Shown: one piece after another, positions 14,823-24,056 of the stretch
Numbering within the stretch: the stretch's first letter is position 1
How the letters are laid out: every line of letters begins with the position of its first letter
Virus record (IMG/VR): IMGVR_UViG_3300025626_000038
Location: 1 to 46,346 of that record
Length of the DNA: 46,346 bases
Origin: a virus
Reading direction: 5' to 3' (one strand)
Program-made: the position numbers and the translations under genes
The notes under the pieces: generated by a model
What the model was told of the DNA's origin: nothing
The model's input: only the letters and a program-made list of their open reading frames with translations
Databases searched by the model: none

Positions 14823-17800
14823 ATGGCAGATTTTTTATTAGATAGAATTAGATTTAAATGGAAGGCCGGATGGGTATCTGGCACTGTATACGCTAAGGAC
14901 GATGTAATTTATTACAGAGGTCGAGTTTATGTTTGTATGGTTGGACACACAGCTGGAGCTGATATAAGAACTGACATTTCTAAATGGGAATTAATGTTTG
15001 AAGGTCAAGAATGGCGCGGCGTTTGGACTGCAAATTCTAATTATGGTATCGGCAATATTGTAAAATATAATGGTTATATTTATAGATGCGTATCTAATCA
15101 TACCAGCGTTTTATTAGATAATCTAGGGTTACCTAACGACTTGGCACATTGGACATTGATAGCTACTACGTACGATTGGAAAAATGCATGGTCTACTAGT
15201 TATAATTATAATTTAGGCGATGTAGTTAGATACAATGGTATTGTTTATATTTGTTCAACTACACATACTAGTGCAATTTCTACAGATTTAGGTTTAGAAG
15301 CAGATCAATCTAGTTGGACTACAGTAGTTACTTCCGACTACTGGGCAACAGATTGGGCAATAGAAACAAGATATGTAGTAGACGATGTTGTGCGCTATGG
15401 CGGCACTGTTTATAGATGTATTGAAGGTCACACTAGTGCTGCTACGCTAGCAGTAGGTCTAGAAACTGATCAATCTAAATGGGAAGCAATATTATCAGGA
15501 TTGGAGTATAAAACAGACTGGGCACCGGGTGTAAAGTACAAAGTAAACGATATTGTTAAAGTTGATTCTTCTCTTTACATGTGTATATCGGCCCACACTT
15601 CGACTACATTTACTTCTGATAATTTAACCAACTGGCAAATCTGGATTCCAGGAATTGGATACGAAGATCCTTGGCTATCTAATGTAGAATACGATAAGGG
15701 TGATGTTGTTTTATATGGCGGGTATACATATGTTGCATTAGTAAGAAATTTAAATTCAACACCGTCGTCAACAGGATTTCAAAAAGGCGTAGGAAATTGG
15801 GATTTAATTAATTCTAATTATAAAATTACAGGACAGTGGAATGAAGCCACTAACTACAAAACAGGAGATGTTGTTAGACACGGCGGCAGCTTGTATTCAG
15901 CAATAACTGACTCGATAGCTGCACATCCGGATAGTAGTTTATCTTGGGGTGTAGTAATACCAGGATCTAAATTTAGAGCAGAATGGCAAGATAACGAAGT
16001 TTACTACCCCGGAGAAATTGTTACATATTTAGGTACTCCTTATACATGTATACTACGACACACATCGCTGGCGTCGGATAGCAGACCTGACTTAGATCAA
16101 GATTTGGACCAAGAAAATTATTGGGAATATGTATCCAAAGGCAGTGTAAACAATGTGTTGGCCGAAGCTGGTGATATGAGAGTTTATAATTCAGAAATAT
16201 CTAGATTAGGAATCGGTCTTCCGGGTCAAGTAACTAAAGTGGTTTCTAATCTTCCTACGTTTAGTAATTTCGGCGTAACTGAAAAAGTATATTTTGTGAG
16301 TACACAAGGATCAGACGATGTAGGCTTTGGATTTACTGCTAACGCACCATTTAGAACAGTTAAACACGCCTGTGATTACATTCTTGAAGATATTAATGGG
16401 CGTGCTCCTGCAACAATATATATTACAACTGGTATATATGAAGAGATACTTCCCATTTCTGTTCCTGTGGATGTGGCATTGGTAGGAGATGAACTTAGAA
16501 GCACAGTAATACAACCGGCTGCCGGATACGAAGGCGAAGATATGTTTTATGTTAGAAACGGAAGCGGAATTAGAAATATGACACTTCAGGGATTAACAGG
16601 AATATTAGGCAGTCCGAATTCTTATTTAACACAGCGTCCAATTTCGGGTGCATTCGTAAGCCTAGATCCAGGCACAGGCCCGACAGATACTAGTGTACAT
16701 ATTATAAATAAATCTCCTTATATACAAAACGTAACTACATTTGGAACAGCATGTGTAGGACTAAAAGTAGATGGTGCTCTGCACAACAGTGGCAATAGAT
16801 CTATTGTTGCCAACGATTTTACTCAAGTAATTGATGATGGTATTGGAGCCTGGATAACAAACGAAGGTCTATCAGAACTTGTTAGTGTGTTTACATATTT
16901 TAATTATATTGGTTACTTGTCTGAAAACGGCGGCAAAATGAGAGCCACAAACGGAAATAATTCATACGGAACTTATGGATCAGTAGCTGAAGGTGTTACA
17001 GCAGGCGAAGATCCAATTTTTGCTACTATAAATAATCAAAGTAAAGAAGCTGAAGTAGGCATAGTTCATAATAACGGTAATGAGATTATGGCAATAGCTT
17101 ATTCAAATGCTGGACAATCTTATTCAAATGCTACAGTTACAGTCGCAGGATCAGGTGCCAACGCAAGTTTAACAATGAGCGATTTTAGAAATGGCGCAGT
17201 AAGTAATGTAAGAGTTGCAACATTAGGAGATAGTAGTATTCCAGGAGGATTAAACTACACAAATATTGCTGCTGGAGCACAAACAGGCGATACTACAAGT
17301 ATAACACTTGATAATGGAGATCTACAAACAGATGCAGCAAAATATCAAGGACAATTTATTTTTATTACGGGCGGCGCAGGCATAGGCCAATATGGCGTTA
17401 TAGATACATATACCCCTGGCACAAAAGTAGCTACTATTGTAAAACATAGCGATGGTACAGCAGGCTGGGATAGAATCAGTAGCAACTATGCAATTGCTAG
17501 TGAATTAAATTTAACAACACGTTATAAAATTGAACCTAGACTAGTATTTGATGCACCTGCTTCAGGAACACGAGCATGGGGTAGAGCTATTATAGAAAAT
17601 AGTAGAATATCAGGTGTAAATATTTATGATCCTGGCTCAGGGTATACATCGGCTCCTAATATTACTGTAACTGATAACGAAGCAACTACCAACGCACAGT
17701 TTGATGTTTTTGTAAACGATGGAGTGTTAGGATTGCCTACCTTTGCAAATCGTGGTATAGGTTATATTAGATCAACTGCTACCATTACTGGAAACGGCTT

Positions 17801-18629
17801 TGCTGACAATTATCAAACTGGCGTAGATCTTAAAATTACTGGGTTAACTAGATTGCCTGGTCCGGGAGATAACGTTTCTATTAATGGCATCGACTCTTTA
17901 ATTTATAAACTTACTAGAGTTACAGATATAACAGGATCAGAACCAAATTTAAGTGCAACTATCAGATTATATCCTAGTATTGGCGAAGACGAATCTCCTG
18001 CACATAACAGTTCGATTACTATTAGACAAGACTATAGTCAGGTAAGATTAACAGGACACGACTTCTTAGATATTGGCTCAGGAAACGTATCTAGTACAAG
18101 ATATCCACAGCTATACTTGGACGGTATAAGTAGTGAAAATAAACCTCAACAACAAAGTGAAGTTATAGAAAACGGCGGCGGCAGAGTATTCTATACAAGT
18201 ACTGACCAAGATGGTAACTTCCGTGTTGGTGAACTATTTGAAGTTGAGCAATCAACAGGCATTGTTACTATTGATGCTTCGCAGTTTGATTTAACAGGGC
18301 TTACACAAATTAGTCTAGGCGGTATACAAGTTGGAGGTAGTGCAGTAGTAGTGAGCGAGTTTAGTAAAGACGGCACATTTGTTGCAAACAGTAATAATAT
18401 TGTACCTACACAGGCTGCTATTATAAAATATTTAACTAGTAGAATTGCAGGCGGTAGTTCAAATGCTACAACTAATAAATTAACTGCTGGTCAAATTACT
18501 GTAGATTTAAGTAATATTAGTTCAAATGGAACTGAAATAAATATTCCTACTCCTGTGAATTTAACAGGCGGGATCGCCGGCGGCGACATGTTAGCAATGC
18601 AATTGTTTGCACATCGATCAAAAAGATAA
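14823..18629 (+). CDS. Giant fibre/adhesin: eight CBM5/12-like repeats plus beta-helix
   Basis: A 1268-residue probable adhesin. Residues about 7-440 are eight repeats of 48-58 residues with the pattern W..G..Y..GD.V.Y.G..Y.C...HTS, like small chitin-binding (CBM5/12, ChtBD3-type) modules. A pectate-lyase-like beta-helix follows, opening with VYFVSTQGSDDVGFGFTANA (about 490) and VALVGDELRSTVIQP (about 550). The rest is further beta structure, an IRQDYSQVRLTGHDFLDIG segment (about 1065), then RVFYTSTDQDGNFRVGELF and a C-terminal VPTQAAIIKYLTSRI segment. The same C-terminal modules end the 18657 paralogue. The start follows GGAAAGATA closely. Repeated CBM-like units suggest multivalent polysaccharide binding. 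No catalytic site is evident. Confidence 0.85.
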   Translation: MADFLLDRIRFKWKAGWVSGTVYAKDDVIYYRGRVYVCMVGHTAGADIRTDISKWELMFEGQEWRGVWTANSNYGIGNIVKYNGYIYRCVSNHTSVLLDNLGLPNDLAHWTLIATTYDWKNAWSTSYNYNLGDVVRYNGIVYICSTTHTSAISTDLGLEADQSSWTTVVTSDYWATDWAIETRYVVDDVVRYGGTVYRCIEGHTSAATLAVGLETDQSKWEAILSGLEYKTDWAPGVKYKVNDIVKVDSSLYMCISAHTSTTFTSDNLTNWQIWIPGIGYEDPWLSNVEYDKGDVVLYGGYTYVALVRNLNSTPSSTGFQKGVGNWDLINSNYKITGQWNEATNYKTGDVVRHGGSLYSAITDSIAAHPDSSLSWGVVIPGSKFRAEWQDNEVYYPGEIVTYLGTPYTCILRHTSLASDSRPDLDQDLDQENYWEYVSKGSVNNVLAEAGDMRVYNSEISRLGIGLPGQVTKVVSNLPTFSNFGVTEKVYFVSTQGSDDVGFGFTANAPFRTVKHACDYILEDINGRAPATIYITTGIYEEILPISVPVDVALVGDELRSTVIQPAAGYEGEDMFYVRNGSGIRNMTLQGLTGILGSPNSYLTQRPISGAFVSLDPGTGPTDTSVHIINKSPYIQNVTTFGTACVGLKVDGALHNSGNRSIVANDFTQVIDDGIGAWITNEGLSELVSVFTYFNYIGYLSENGGKMRATNGNNSYGTYGSVAEGVTAGEDPIFATINNQSKEAEVGIVHNNGNEIMAIAYSNAGQSYSNATVTVAGSGANASLTMSDFRNGAVSNVRVATLGDSSIPGGLNYTNIAAGAQTGDTTSITLDNGDLQTDAAKYQGQFIFITGGAGIGQYGVIDTYTPGTKVATIVKHSDGTAGWDRISSNYAIASELNLTTRYKIEPRLVFDAPASGTRAWGRAIIENSRISGVNIYDPGSGYTSAPNITVTDNEATTNAQFDVFVNDGVLGLPTFANRGIGYIRSTATITGNGFADNYQTGVDLKITGLTRLPGPGDNVSINGIDSLIYKLTRVTDITGSEPNLSATIRLYPSIGEDESPAHNSSITIRQDYSQVRLTGHDFLDIGSGNVSSTRYPQLYLDGISSENKPQQQSEVIENGGGRVFYTSTDQDGNFRVGELFEVEQSTGIVTIDASQFDLTGLTQISLGGIQVGGSAVVVSEFSKDGTFVANSNNIVPTQAAIIKYLTSRIAGGSSNATTNKLTAGQITVDLSNISSNGTEINIPTPVNLTGGIAGGDMLAMQLFAHRSKR
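14838..16143 (+). repeat. Eight CBM5/12-like coding repeats
   Basis: Eight in-frame degenerate repeats of about 50-57 codons, each with the W...Y..GD.V.Y.G..Y signature. The DNA is diverged between units, unlike the FG-GAP array. Confidence 0.85.
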
Positions 18630-18632
18630 ATA
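18625..18632 (+). promoter_or_regulatory. Late promoter box GATAAATA
   Basis: Exact NATAAATA match overlapping the stop of the previous gene, 24 bases before the next ATG. Confidence 0.75.
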
Positions 18633-18656
18633 TATAAAATAGAGCGGAGTTTTTAA

Positions 18657-21600
18657 ATGGCTGAATTTAAATTAGGTAGAATTAGATTTATATGGAAAGG
18701 TGCTTGGACAGGCACCACTGTATACTATAAAGATGACATAGTAAAGCATGGTGGCAATACCTTTGTATGTACAATAGGACATACAAGTACAAGTAACTTT
18801 GATACTGACTTCGCTACATATTGGGATAAAGTTTCCGATGGTCAAGAATGGAAAGGCGATTGGACAGACGCTACCGTTTATAAAATAAACGATATTGTAA
18901 AGTACGGTGGTTATTTGTATGTTGCAAACACAGCACACACAGCTAATACATTACTTGAAAACGATCAGTCTAAATGGGATTTATATGCTGAAGGGTTTGA
19001 TTGGAAAAACACATGGGCAACAGGTACTCATTATAAAGTAAACGATATTGCAAAATATAATGGTATAACTTATCTATGTATTACAGCGCATACCAGTGCT
19101 GCATCAGATGCATTAGGTTTAGAAGCAGATCAAGCTAACTGGCAGAAATTTACAGACGGTCTGCAATGGCAGGGCGACTGGGCTATTGATACTAGATATC
19201 GTGTAAACGATGTTGTCAAGTATGGCGGACAACTTTATGTTGTTAATACAGGTCACACTAGTGCTGCAACAGACACATTAGGACTAGAAGCAGATCAGGC
19301 TAAGTTTGATTATATGCACAAAGGCATCGAGTACAAAGGAACGTATGCTGTCGGTACACGCTATAAAGTAAACGATGTTGTTAAATCAAGTGGCGGCCTT
19401 TGGATATGTGTAACTCCGTACACTGGTCGAGACAGAATTAGTCAAGACCAAGCAAATTGGGCAGAATTTGTAGAAGGTTTAGAATTTGAAGATAGCTGGA
19501 ACCCGACAACAAATTATGAAACAGGCGACATTGTAACCTACGGAGGCTACTCGTATGTTGCTATTACAAATAATGTAGGATTGCGTCCTATTGACAACGA
19601 CACTGATTGGGATCTATTTAATACAGGGTTTCGTTTCGTTGGCGATTGGGGCGACGATAGCTCATCACAAGATTACCTTATAGGCGATGTAATACGTCAC
19701 AGTGGATTTACTTATGTAGCTATAGCTGATAGCAACAATCAAGAACCGCCTAATGCAACTTATTGGGAAAAACTTAATGAAGGATTTAAGTGGAAAAACA
19801 CTTGGTCAGATGCAACCGAATACGATCTAGGCGATGTTGTTAGTTATAACAGTAACTCATATGTTGCTGTTGCAAAACACACATCAGACGAAACAGTTGT
19901 CCAAAACAGACCAGACCAAGACACAGATGGATCTGAATGGAATCTAATGGCCGGCGGGCCTGAAAACAATGTAATGACTACAGATGGTGATTTAGTTTAC
20001 TATAGTGGTGCAGGTCCAGCAAGATTACCAGTTGGACAACTTGGACAAATTTTACGTGTAAATTCTGCAGGTGATGCTCCTGAATGGGGTTTTTATGGTG
20101 CTATTAACAATGTTGTGTATGTTGATGTAAACGGAACAGATGGCGCAGCACCTAGCTTCGGCACAACAATTGATAGACCGTTTAAAACTATTAAACATGC
20201 TGCTTACAATATTGAAAATGGATATATGCGAGCTAATGCACGTAAGTTAATTGAATTAAATGCTGCATTTATACAAGATGAAACTGTAGAGTGGATTGAT
20301 GCGCAAGTAATAGCAAACGCAGGAACACCATTTACTAATTCTTTCACTTATGACAAAGCAGCATGGAGAGTTTATTTTGGACGACTAATAACTGCATTAT
20401 TGTATGATTTAGGACACAGCGGCAACGAAGAATCTCGTAAACTAACACTAGCAATTTTTAATGCAGGCGATATCACAGGCAAAACAGCTGAGTTTGTTGC
20501 GGCAACAGAATACGCAGAAACAGTTATAGATGCAATTATTAGTAATGTTGCTCCAGTAGCAACATTCGGCGCATTGACAAGACATACTGATTCAACACTT
20601 ACAGAAGAAGCAGATGCCCAAGGCATTATTAATAATCTTATAGACATACTTACAGCCGCAGTAACAGCAGGAGTAGATACAAATGTTCCTGCAGAAGTAC
20701 AACCACAAAATACTATTTTTGTAAAAACTGGACAGTTTCTTGAAGTGTGTCCGATTGTAATTCCAAAAAATACAGCACTTGTCGGCGACGAACTGCGTTC
20801 TACTAAAATTAGTCCAGCAGGTGGACTAGTAGCGGGCTCGGACGTAGCATATAGCTTAGACGGCATATCTAGATTACAAGCAATTATAAGCGATGCTGTA
20901 ACAGCGCCGGGCAATATTACTAAAACTACAGGCAATGCATTAGACCCCGTTACAACCCACGTAGTTGGATCAGCTGCTGCTGGCACTGCTGCTGCTGGAA
21001 TTGTGCAAGATATATATGATCATATTGATTTTGAAATTAATGCTACAGGAACTAAACCGACCTTAGCAGGAACAATGACTCCGTTAACTTCAACTGATTA
21101 CACTTATGCAATTGAATCACTCGAAGCAAATAGAGAATTTTTAAAAGCAGAAGTATTAGCATACATTGCAGATACATATCCTTCTTATGTTTATAATGAA
21201 ACTGCATGTGCTAGAGATGTCGATCGTTACATTAGTGCTACGCAATATGATTTAATTAATACCGGAAATTACAAAGCAATTAGAGCTGCACAAGCATATG
21301 TTGCATCTGTTCAAGGATCATTAGATAAAGATATGCTTTATCTACGCAATGGCGCTGGATTTAGAAATTGTACTGTTACCGGGTTAACAGGTTCACTAGG
21401 TGCAGCTAATGCAAATGGCACAAAACGCCCAACAGCAGGCGCTTACGTAAGTCTAGATCCTGGTTTCGGCACAACAGATGAACATGCATGGATTACCAAT
21501 AAATCACCATACATACAAAACGTAACTACGTTTGGTACTGGGTGTGTTGGTCTAAAAGTAGACGGCGACTTACACGCTGGCGGCAACGATAGTATTGTTG

Positions 21601-23393
21601 CTAATGACTTTACACAGATTCTAAGTGATGGCATCGGCGTTTGGGTTACTAACTTAGGACGTTCAGAATTAGTTAGTGTGTTCTCGTATTACGGACACAT
21701 TGGTTACTTATCAGAGAACGGCGGAAAAATTCGAGCAACAAACGGCAACTCCTCATACGGTGACTTTGGTACTGTCGCTGAAGGCATTGATAGCACAGAA
21801 ACTGCTATAACCGCAACAGTAAATAATTATTCGTCTGAAGCAAATGTTTCTACTGTATTAACTGACGGTAATAATATTCTTACTCTTGAATATGCAAATG
21901 CTGGTGTTAACTATACATCAGGTGCCACAACCATAACTCCAACAGGCGAAGGCTTTGGAGCAACAGTAGGAACAGTTAATGTTAACAATGGCGGTGTATA
22001 CGAAGTTAGACTAACTGATCCGTCAAATAACTTTGGTGGAGATGGATTTATAGACGGAACTAATACTGCCCAAATTGGTACTTCGACACAGATTACATTA
22101 AGTAACACTGATATTAGATCAAGTGCTCAATATGTAGGAATGGCTATATGGATCGTAAGTGGTACAGGCGCAGGACAATATGGTTACATTGATACTTACA
22201 ATAGTGGTACAAAAATTGCAACTGTTAAAAAACAAAGCGACGACTCTGCAGGATGGGATCATGTTACAGGTGTTGCAATAGCAAGTGTTCTAGATGACAC
22301 TACTGAATATTTAATTGAACCAAGAGTAACATTCAGCGGCGGCGGCGTAACTGCTTATGCTGATATTGCTAAAGCTCGTGCTAGAGTAAGCGACGAAAAG
22401 ATTGTAGAAATTCGTATTTGGGATTCAGGCAATGGATACACAAGTGCGCCTACTATGACAGTTACTGATCCAAACAACACTGTAGAAGTTCCGCACTTAG
22501 TTAGAATTGGTGACGGAGTATTAGGTCAGCCAACGTGGACAAATAGAGGCACAAACTTTACAACAGCACAGGCTGAAGTATCTGGTGATGGATATGCAGA
22601 CTTATACCAACCTGGAACAAATATAGTTGTAGCAGGATTGACAGCTATTCCGCAAGCTGGCTCAAATGTCGAAATAGCCGGAATAACAGGGACATTCTTT
22701 AAACTTGTTACTGTTAGAGATTTAGCAGGAACTGGACCGTATACTGCAAGACTACAAATATCTCCAGCAATTAGTATTACTGATGCTCCGGAACATAATG
22801 AAGGTGTAGAAATGCGCATTCGTTACAGTCAAGTACGCTTAACAGGACACGATTTCCTAGATATCGGTACTGGTAACTTTGCAAATACCAACTATCCAGG
22901 TGTTCCTTTGATAGATCCAGATCCGACCAAAGAAACAAATGACTTAGGTGGCGGTAGAGTATTCTATACAAGTACTGACCAAGACGGTAACTTTAGAGTT
23001 GGTGAGTTGTTTAGTATTGAACAAGCAACTGGTATTGCTACTCTTGATGCTGATGCTTTTAATATTAGCGGCTTGCAAGAACTGCAACTAGGTGCAATTA
23101 GTTTAGGTGGCACCAACGCCACAATTACAGAGTTTAGCGTAGATGGTACATTTACTGCTAATAGTGATAATATTGTCCCAACACAAAAAGCAATTAAAAC
23201 TTATATACAGTCACAAATCGGCGGTGGTGCAGGCGAGTTGAATGTTAACCAACTTACTGCTGGTAATATAAGAATTAATAGTGATACTATTACTAACACA
23301 CTTGGCGAAACGATAAATATAACTACTAGAACTAACTTTACAGGCGGTATCAAAGGTGATCCTGTTGCAATGAATATGTTCTTATCAAATTAA
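18657..23393 (+). CDS. Giant fibre/adhesin: eight CBM5/12-like repeats, beta-helix with helical inserts
   Basis: A 1578-residue paralogue of the 14823 product and the largest of the four beta-helix proteins. Residues about 5-433 hold eight CBM5/12-like repeats. The beta-helix starts at VVYVDVNGTDGAAPSFG (about 483). It is interrupted by two helical inserts of about 160 residues (about 523-684 and 724-889) that share an F(I/L)..E...WI/YI...Y....RD/W pattern. It resumes at DMLYLRNGAGF and NKSPYIQNVTTFGTGCVGLK. The C-terminus carries YSQVRLTGHDFLDIG, RVFYTSTDQDGNFRVGELF and VPTQKAIKTYIQSQI. It has its own late promoter. The two giant genes follow one another and most likely build related or co-assembling fibres. 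Substrate unknown. Confidence 0.85.
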   Translation: MAEFKLGRIRFIWKGAWTGTTVYYKDDIVKHGGNTFVCTIGHTSTSNFDTDFATYWDKVSDGQEWKGDWTDATVYKINDIVKYGGYLYVANTAHTANTLLENDQSKWDLYAEGFDWKNTWATGTHYKVNDIAKYNGITYLCITAHTSAASDALGLEADQANWQKFTDGLQWQGDWAIDTRYRVNDVVKYGGQLYVVNTGHTSAATDTLGLEADQAKFDYMHKGIEYKGTYAVGTRYKVNDVVKSSGGLWICVTPYTGRDRISQDQANWAEFVEGLEFEDSWNPTTNYETGDIVTYGGYSYVAITNNVGLRPIDNDTDWDLFNTGFRFVGDWGDDSSSQDYLIGDVIRHSGFTYVAIADSNNQEPPNATYWEKLNEGFKWKNTWSDATEYDLGDVVSYNSNSYVAVAKHTSDETVVQNRPDQDTDGSEWNLMAGGPENNVMTTDGDLVYYSGAGPARLPVGQLGQILRVNSAGDAPEWGFYGAINNVVYVDVNGTDGAAPSFGTTIDRPFKTIKHAAYNIENGYMRANARKLIELNAAFIQDETVEWIDAQVIANAGTPFTNSFTYDKAAWRVYFGRLITALLYDLGHSGNEESRKLTLAIFNAGDITGKTAEFVAATEYAETVIDAIISNVAPVATFGALTRHTDSTLTEEADAQGIINNLIDILTAAVTAGVDTNVPAEVQPQNTIFVKTGQFLEVCPIVIPKNTALVGDELRSTKISPAGGLVAGSDVAYSLDGISRLQAIISDAVTAPGNITKTTGNALDPVTTHVVGSAAAGTAAAGIVQDIYDHIDFEINATGTKPTLAGTMTPLTSTDYTYAIESLEANREFLKAEVLAYIADTYPSYVYNETACARDVDRYISATQYDLINTGNYKAIRAAQAYVASVQGSLDKDMLYLRNGAGFRNCTVTGLTGSLGAANANGTKRPTAGAYVSLDPGFGTTDEHAWITNKSPYIQNVTTFGTGCVGLKVDGDLHAGGNDSIVANDFTQILSDGIGVWVTNLGRSELVSVFSYYGHIGYLSENGGKIRATNGNSSYGDFGTVAEGIDSTETAITATVNNYSSEANVSTVLTDGNNILTLEYANAGVNYTSGATTITPTGEGFGATVGTVNVNNGGVYEVRLTDPSNNFGGDGFIDGTNTAQIGTSTQITLSNTDIRSSAQYVGMAIWIVSGTGAGQYGYIDTYNSGTKIATVKKQSDDSAGWDHVTGVAIASVLDDTTEYLIEPRVTFSGGGVTAYADIAKARARVSDEKIVEIRIWDSGNGYTSAPTMTVTDPNNTVEVPHLVRIGDGVLGQPTWTNRGTNFTTAQAEVSGDGYADLYQPGTNIVVAGLTAIPQAGSNVEIAGITGTFFKLVTVRDLAGTGPYTARLQISPAISITDAPEHNEGVEMRIRYSQVRLTGHDFLDIGTGNFANTNYPGVPLIDPDPTKETNDLGGGRVFYTSTDQDGNFRVGELFSIEQATGIATLDADAFNISGLQELQLGAISLGGTNATITEFSVDGTFTANSDNIVPTQKAIKTYIQSQIGGGAGELNVNQLTAGNIRINSDTITNTLGETINITTRTNFTGGIKGDPVAMNMFLSN
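18672..19957 (+). repeat. Eight CBM5/12-like coding repeats (second array)
   Basis: A second set of eight in-frame repeats matching those of the upstream paralogue unit by unit, so the array predates the gene duplication. Confidence 0.85.
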
Positions 23394-23408
23394 CGGAGAA
23401 AGTAGAAA

Positions 23409-23726
23409 ATGGCTACAGGAAAACTAGGCGCAAACGATTTAAGCGCAACAACATTAACTACAGTATATACCTGCCCCGCGGAAACGTATGCTGTAGTGTC
23501 GATAAATATATGCAATAGAGGATCGGCAACAACCGGTATCCGTATTGCAATTGCAGATGCGGCAACGCCTGGCGCAGCAGAATACATAGAGTATGATACA
23601 GAAGTATTTTCAAAAAATGTATTAGAGCGCACTGGTATAGTACTAGCAGCTACACAGCGTATTGTTGTTTATTCAACGCAAGCTAGTGTTAGTGCTGTAG
23701 TAGTAGGTATCGAAACCGCAGCATAA
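23409..23726 (+). CDS. Small beta-sandwich virion protein, copy 3
   Basis: A 105-residue beta-rich protein. Its core TVYTCPAETYAVVSINICNRG (about 18-38) resembles TVPASKSYAITNILVCNNG of the 5640 product, including a Pro-Ala turn and a Cys-Asn pair at the end of the second strand. It begins 15 bases after the 1578-residue fibre gene, so here too the small protein follows a large one. The stop overlaps the next late box. Probably a virion component; function unknown. Confidence 0.6.
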   Translation: MATGKLGANDLSATTLTTVYTCPAETYAVVSINICNRGSATTGIRIAIADAATPGAAEYIEYDTEVFSKNVLERTGIVLAATQRIVVYSTQASVSAVVVGIETAA

Positions 23727-23729
23727 ATA
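23722..23729 (+). promoter_or_regulatory. Late promoter box CATAAATA
   Basis: NATAAATA match followed by C, overlapping the preceding stop and 21 bases before the 23751 ATG. Confidence 0.75.
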
Positions 23730-23750
23730 CATATGAGAGGTTATTAAAAA

Positions 23751-24044
23751 ATGGGAAGATATACAAGCAGCGCAACAGGTACAGCGTCAGATATGACAGC
23801 TGCATTTACAGCAACAAACAGTGTCGAAAATGCAGATGGATTTCTTACATCCTATGTAGCAAACAACATAACTTATTCAAGTATTACATATGTTGACGAC
23901 AATGGAGTTAATGCTGATTATGGCGGCGCATACAAAAAAGTAGGTAGTTGGACTGAAACTAATAACCTTACTAACGAAACACAAACAATTACAGTAAACT
24001 ATGATGCTACGACCGGCGAAGTATCAAGTCTAAGCATAGTATAA
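23751..24044 (+). CDS. Small protein of unknown function, probable virion component
   Basis: Not recognised. The 97-residue protein is Thr/Ala/Asn-rich, with predicted strands toward the end (SSITYVDDNG, KKVGSWTETNNL, TITVNYDATTGEVSSL). It has no cysteine, signal peptide or membrane segment. It has its own late promoter and opens the transcription unit that contains the two cysteine-rich adhesin-like genes, with only 12 bases to the next gene. The opening MGR is shared with the 4171 product, but the rest is not clearly related. Confidence 0.55.
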   Translation: MGRYTSSATGTASDMTAAFTATNSVENADGFLTSYVANNITYSSITYVDDNGVNADYGGAYKKVGSWTETNNLTNETQTITVNYDATTGEVSSLSIV

Positions 24045-24056
24045 CAGGAGAATACA

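Noticed and set aside
20372-20986. Open frame of 204 codons antisense to the 18657 fibre gene
   Set aside because: Low-complexity composition, no start signals, and entirely within a conserved coding region.
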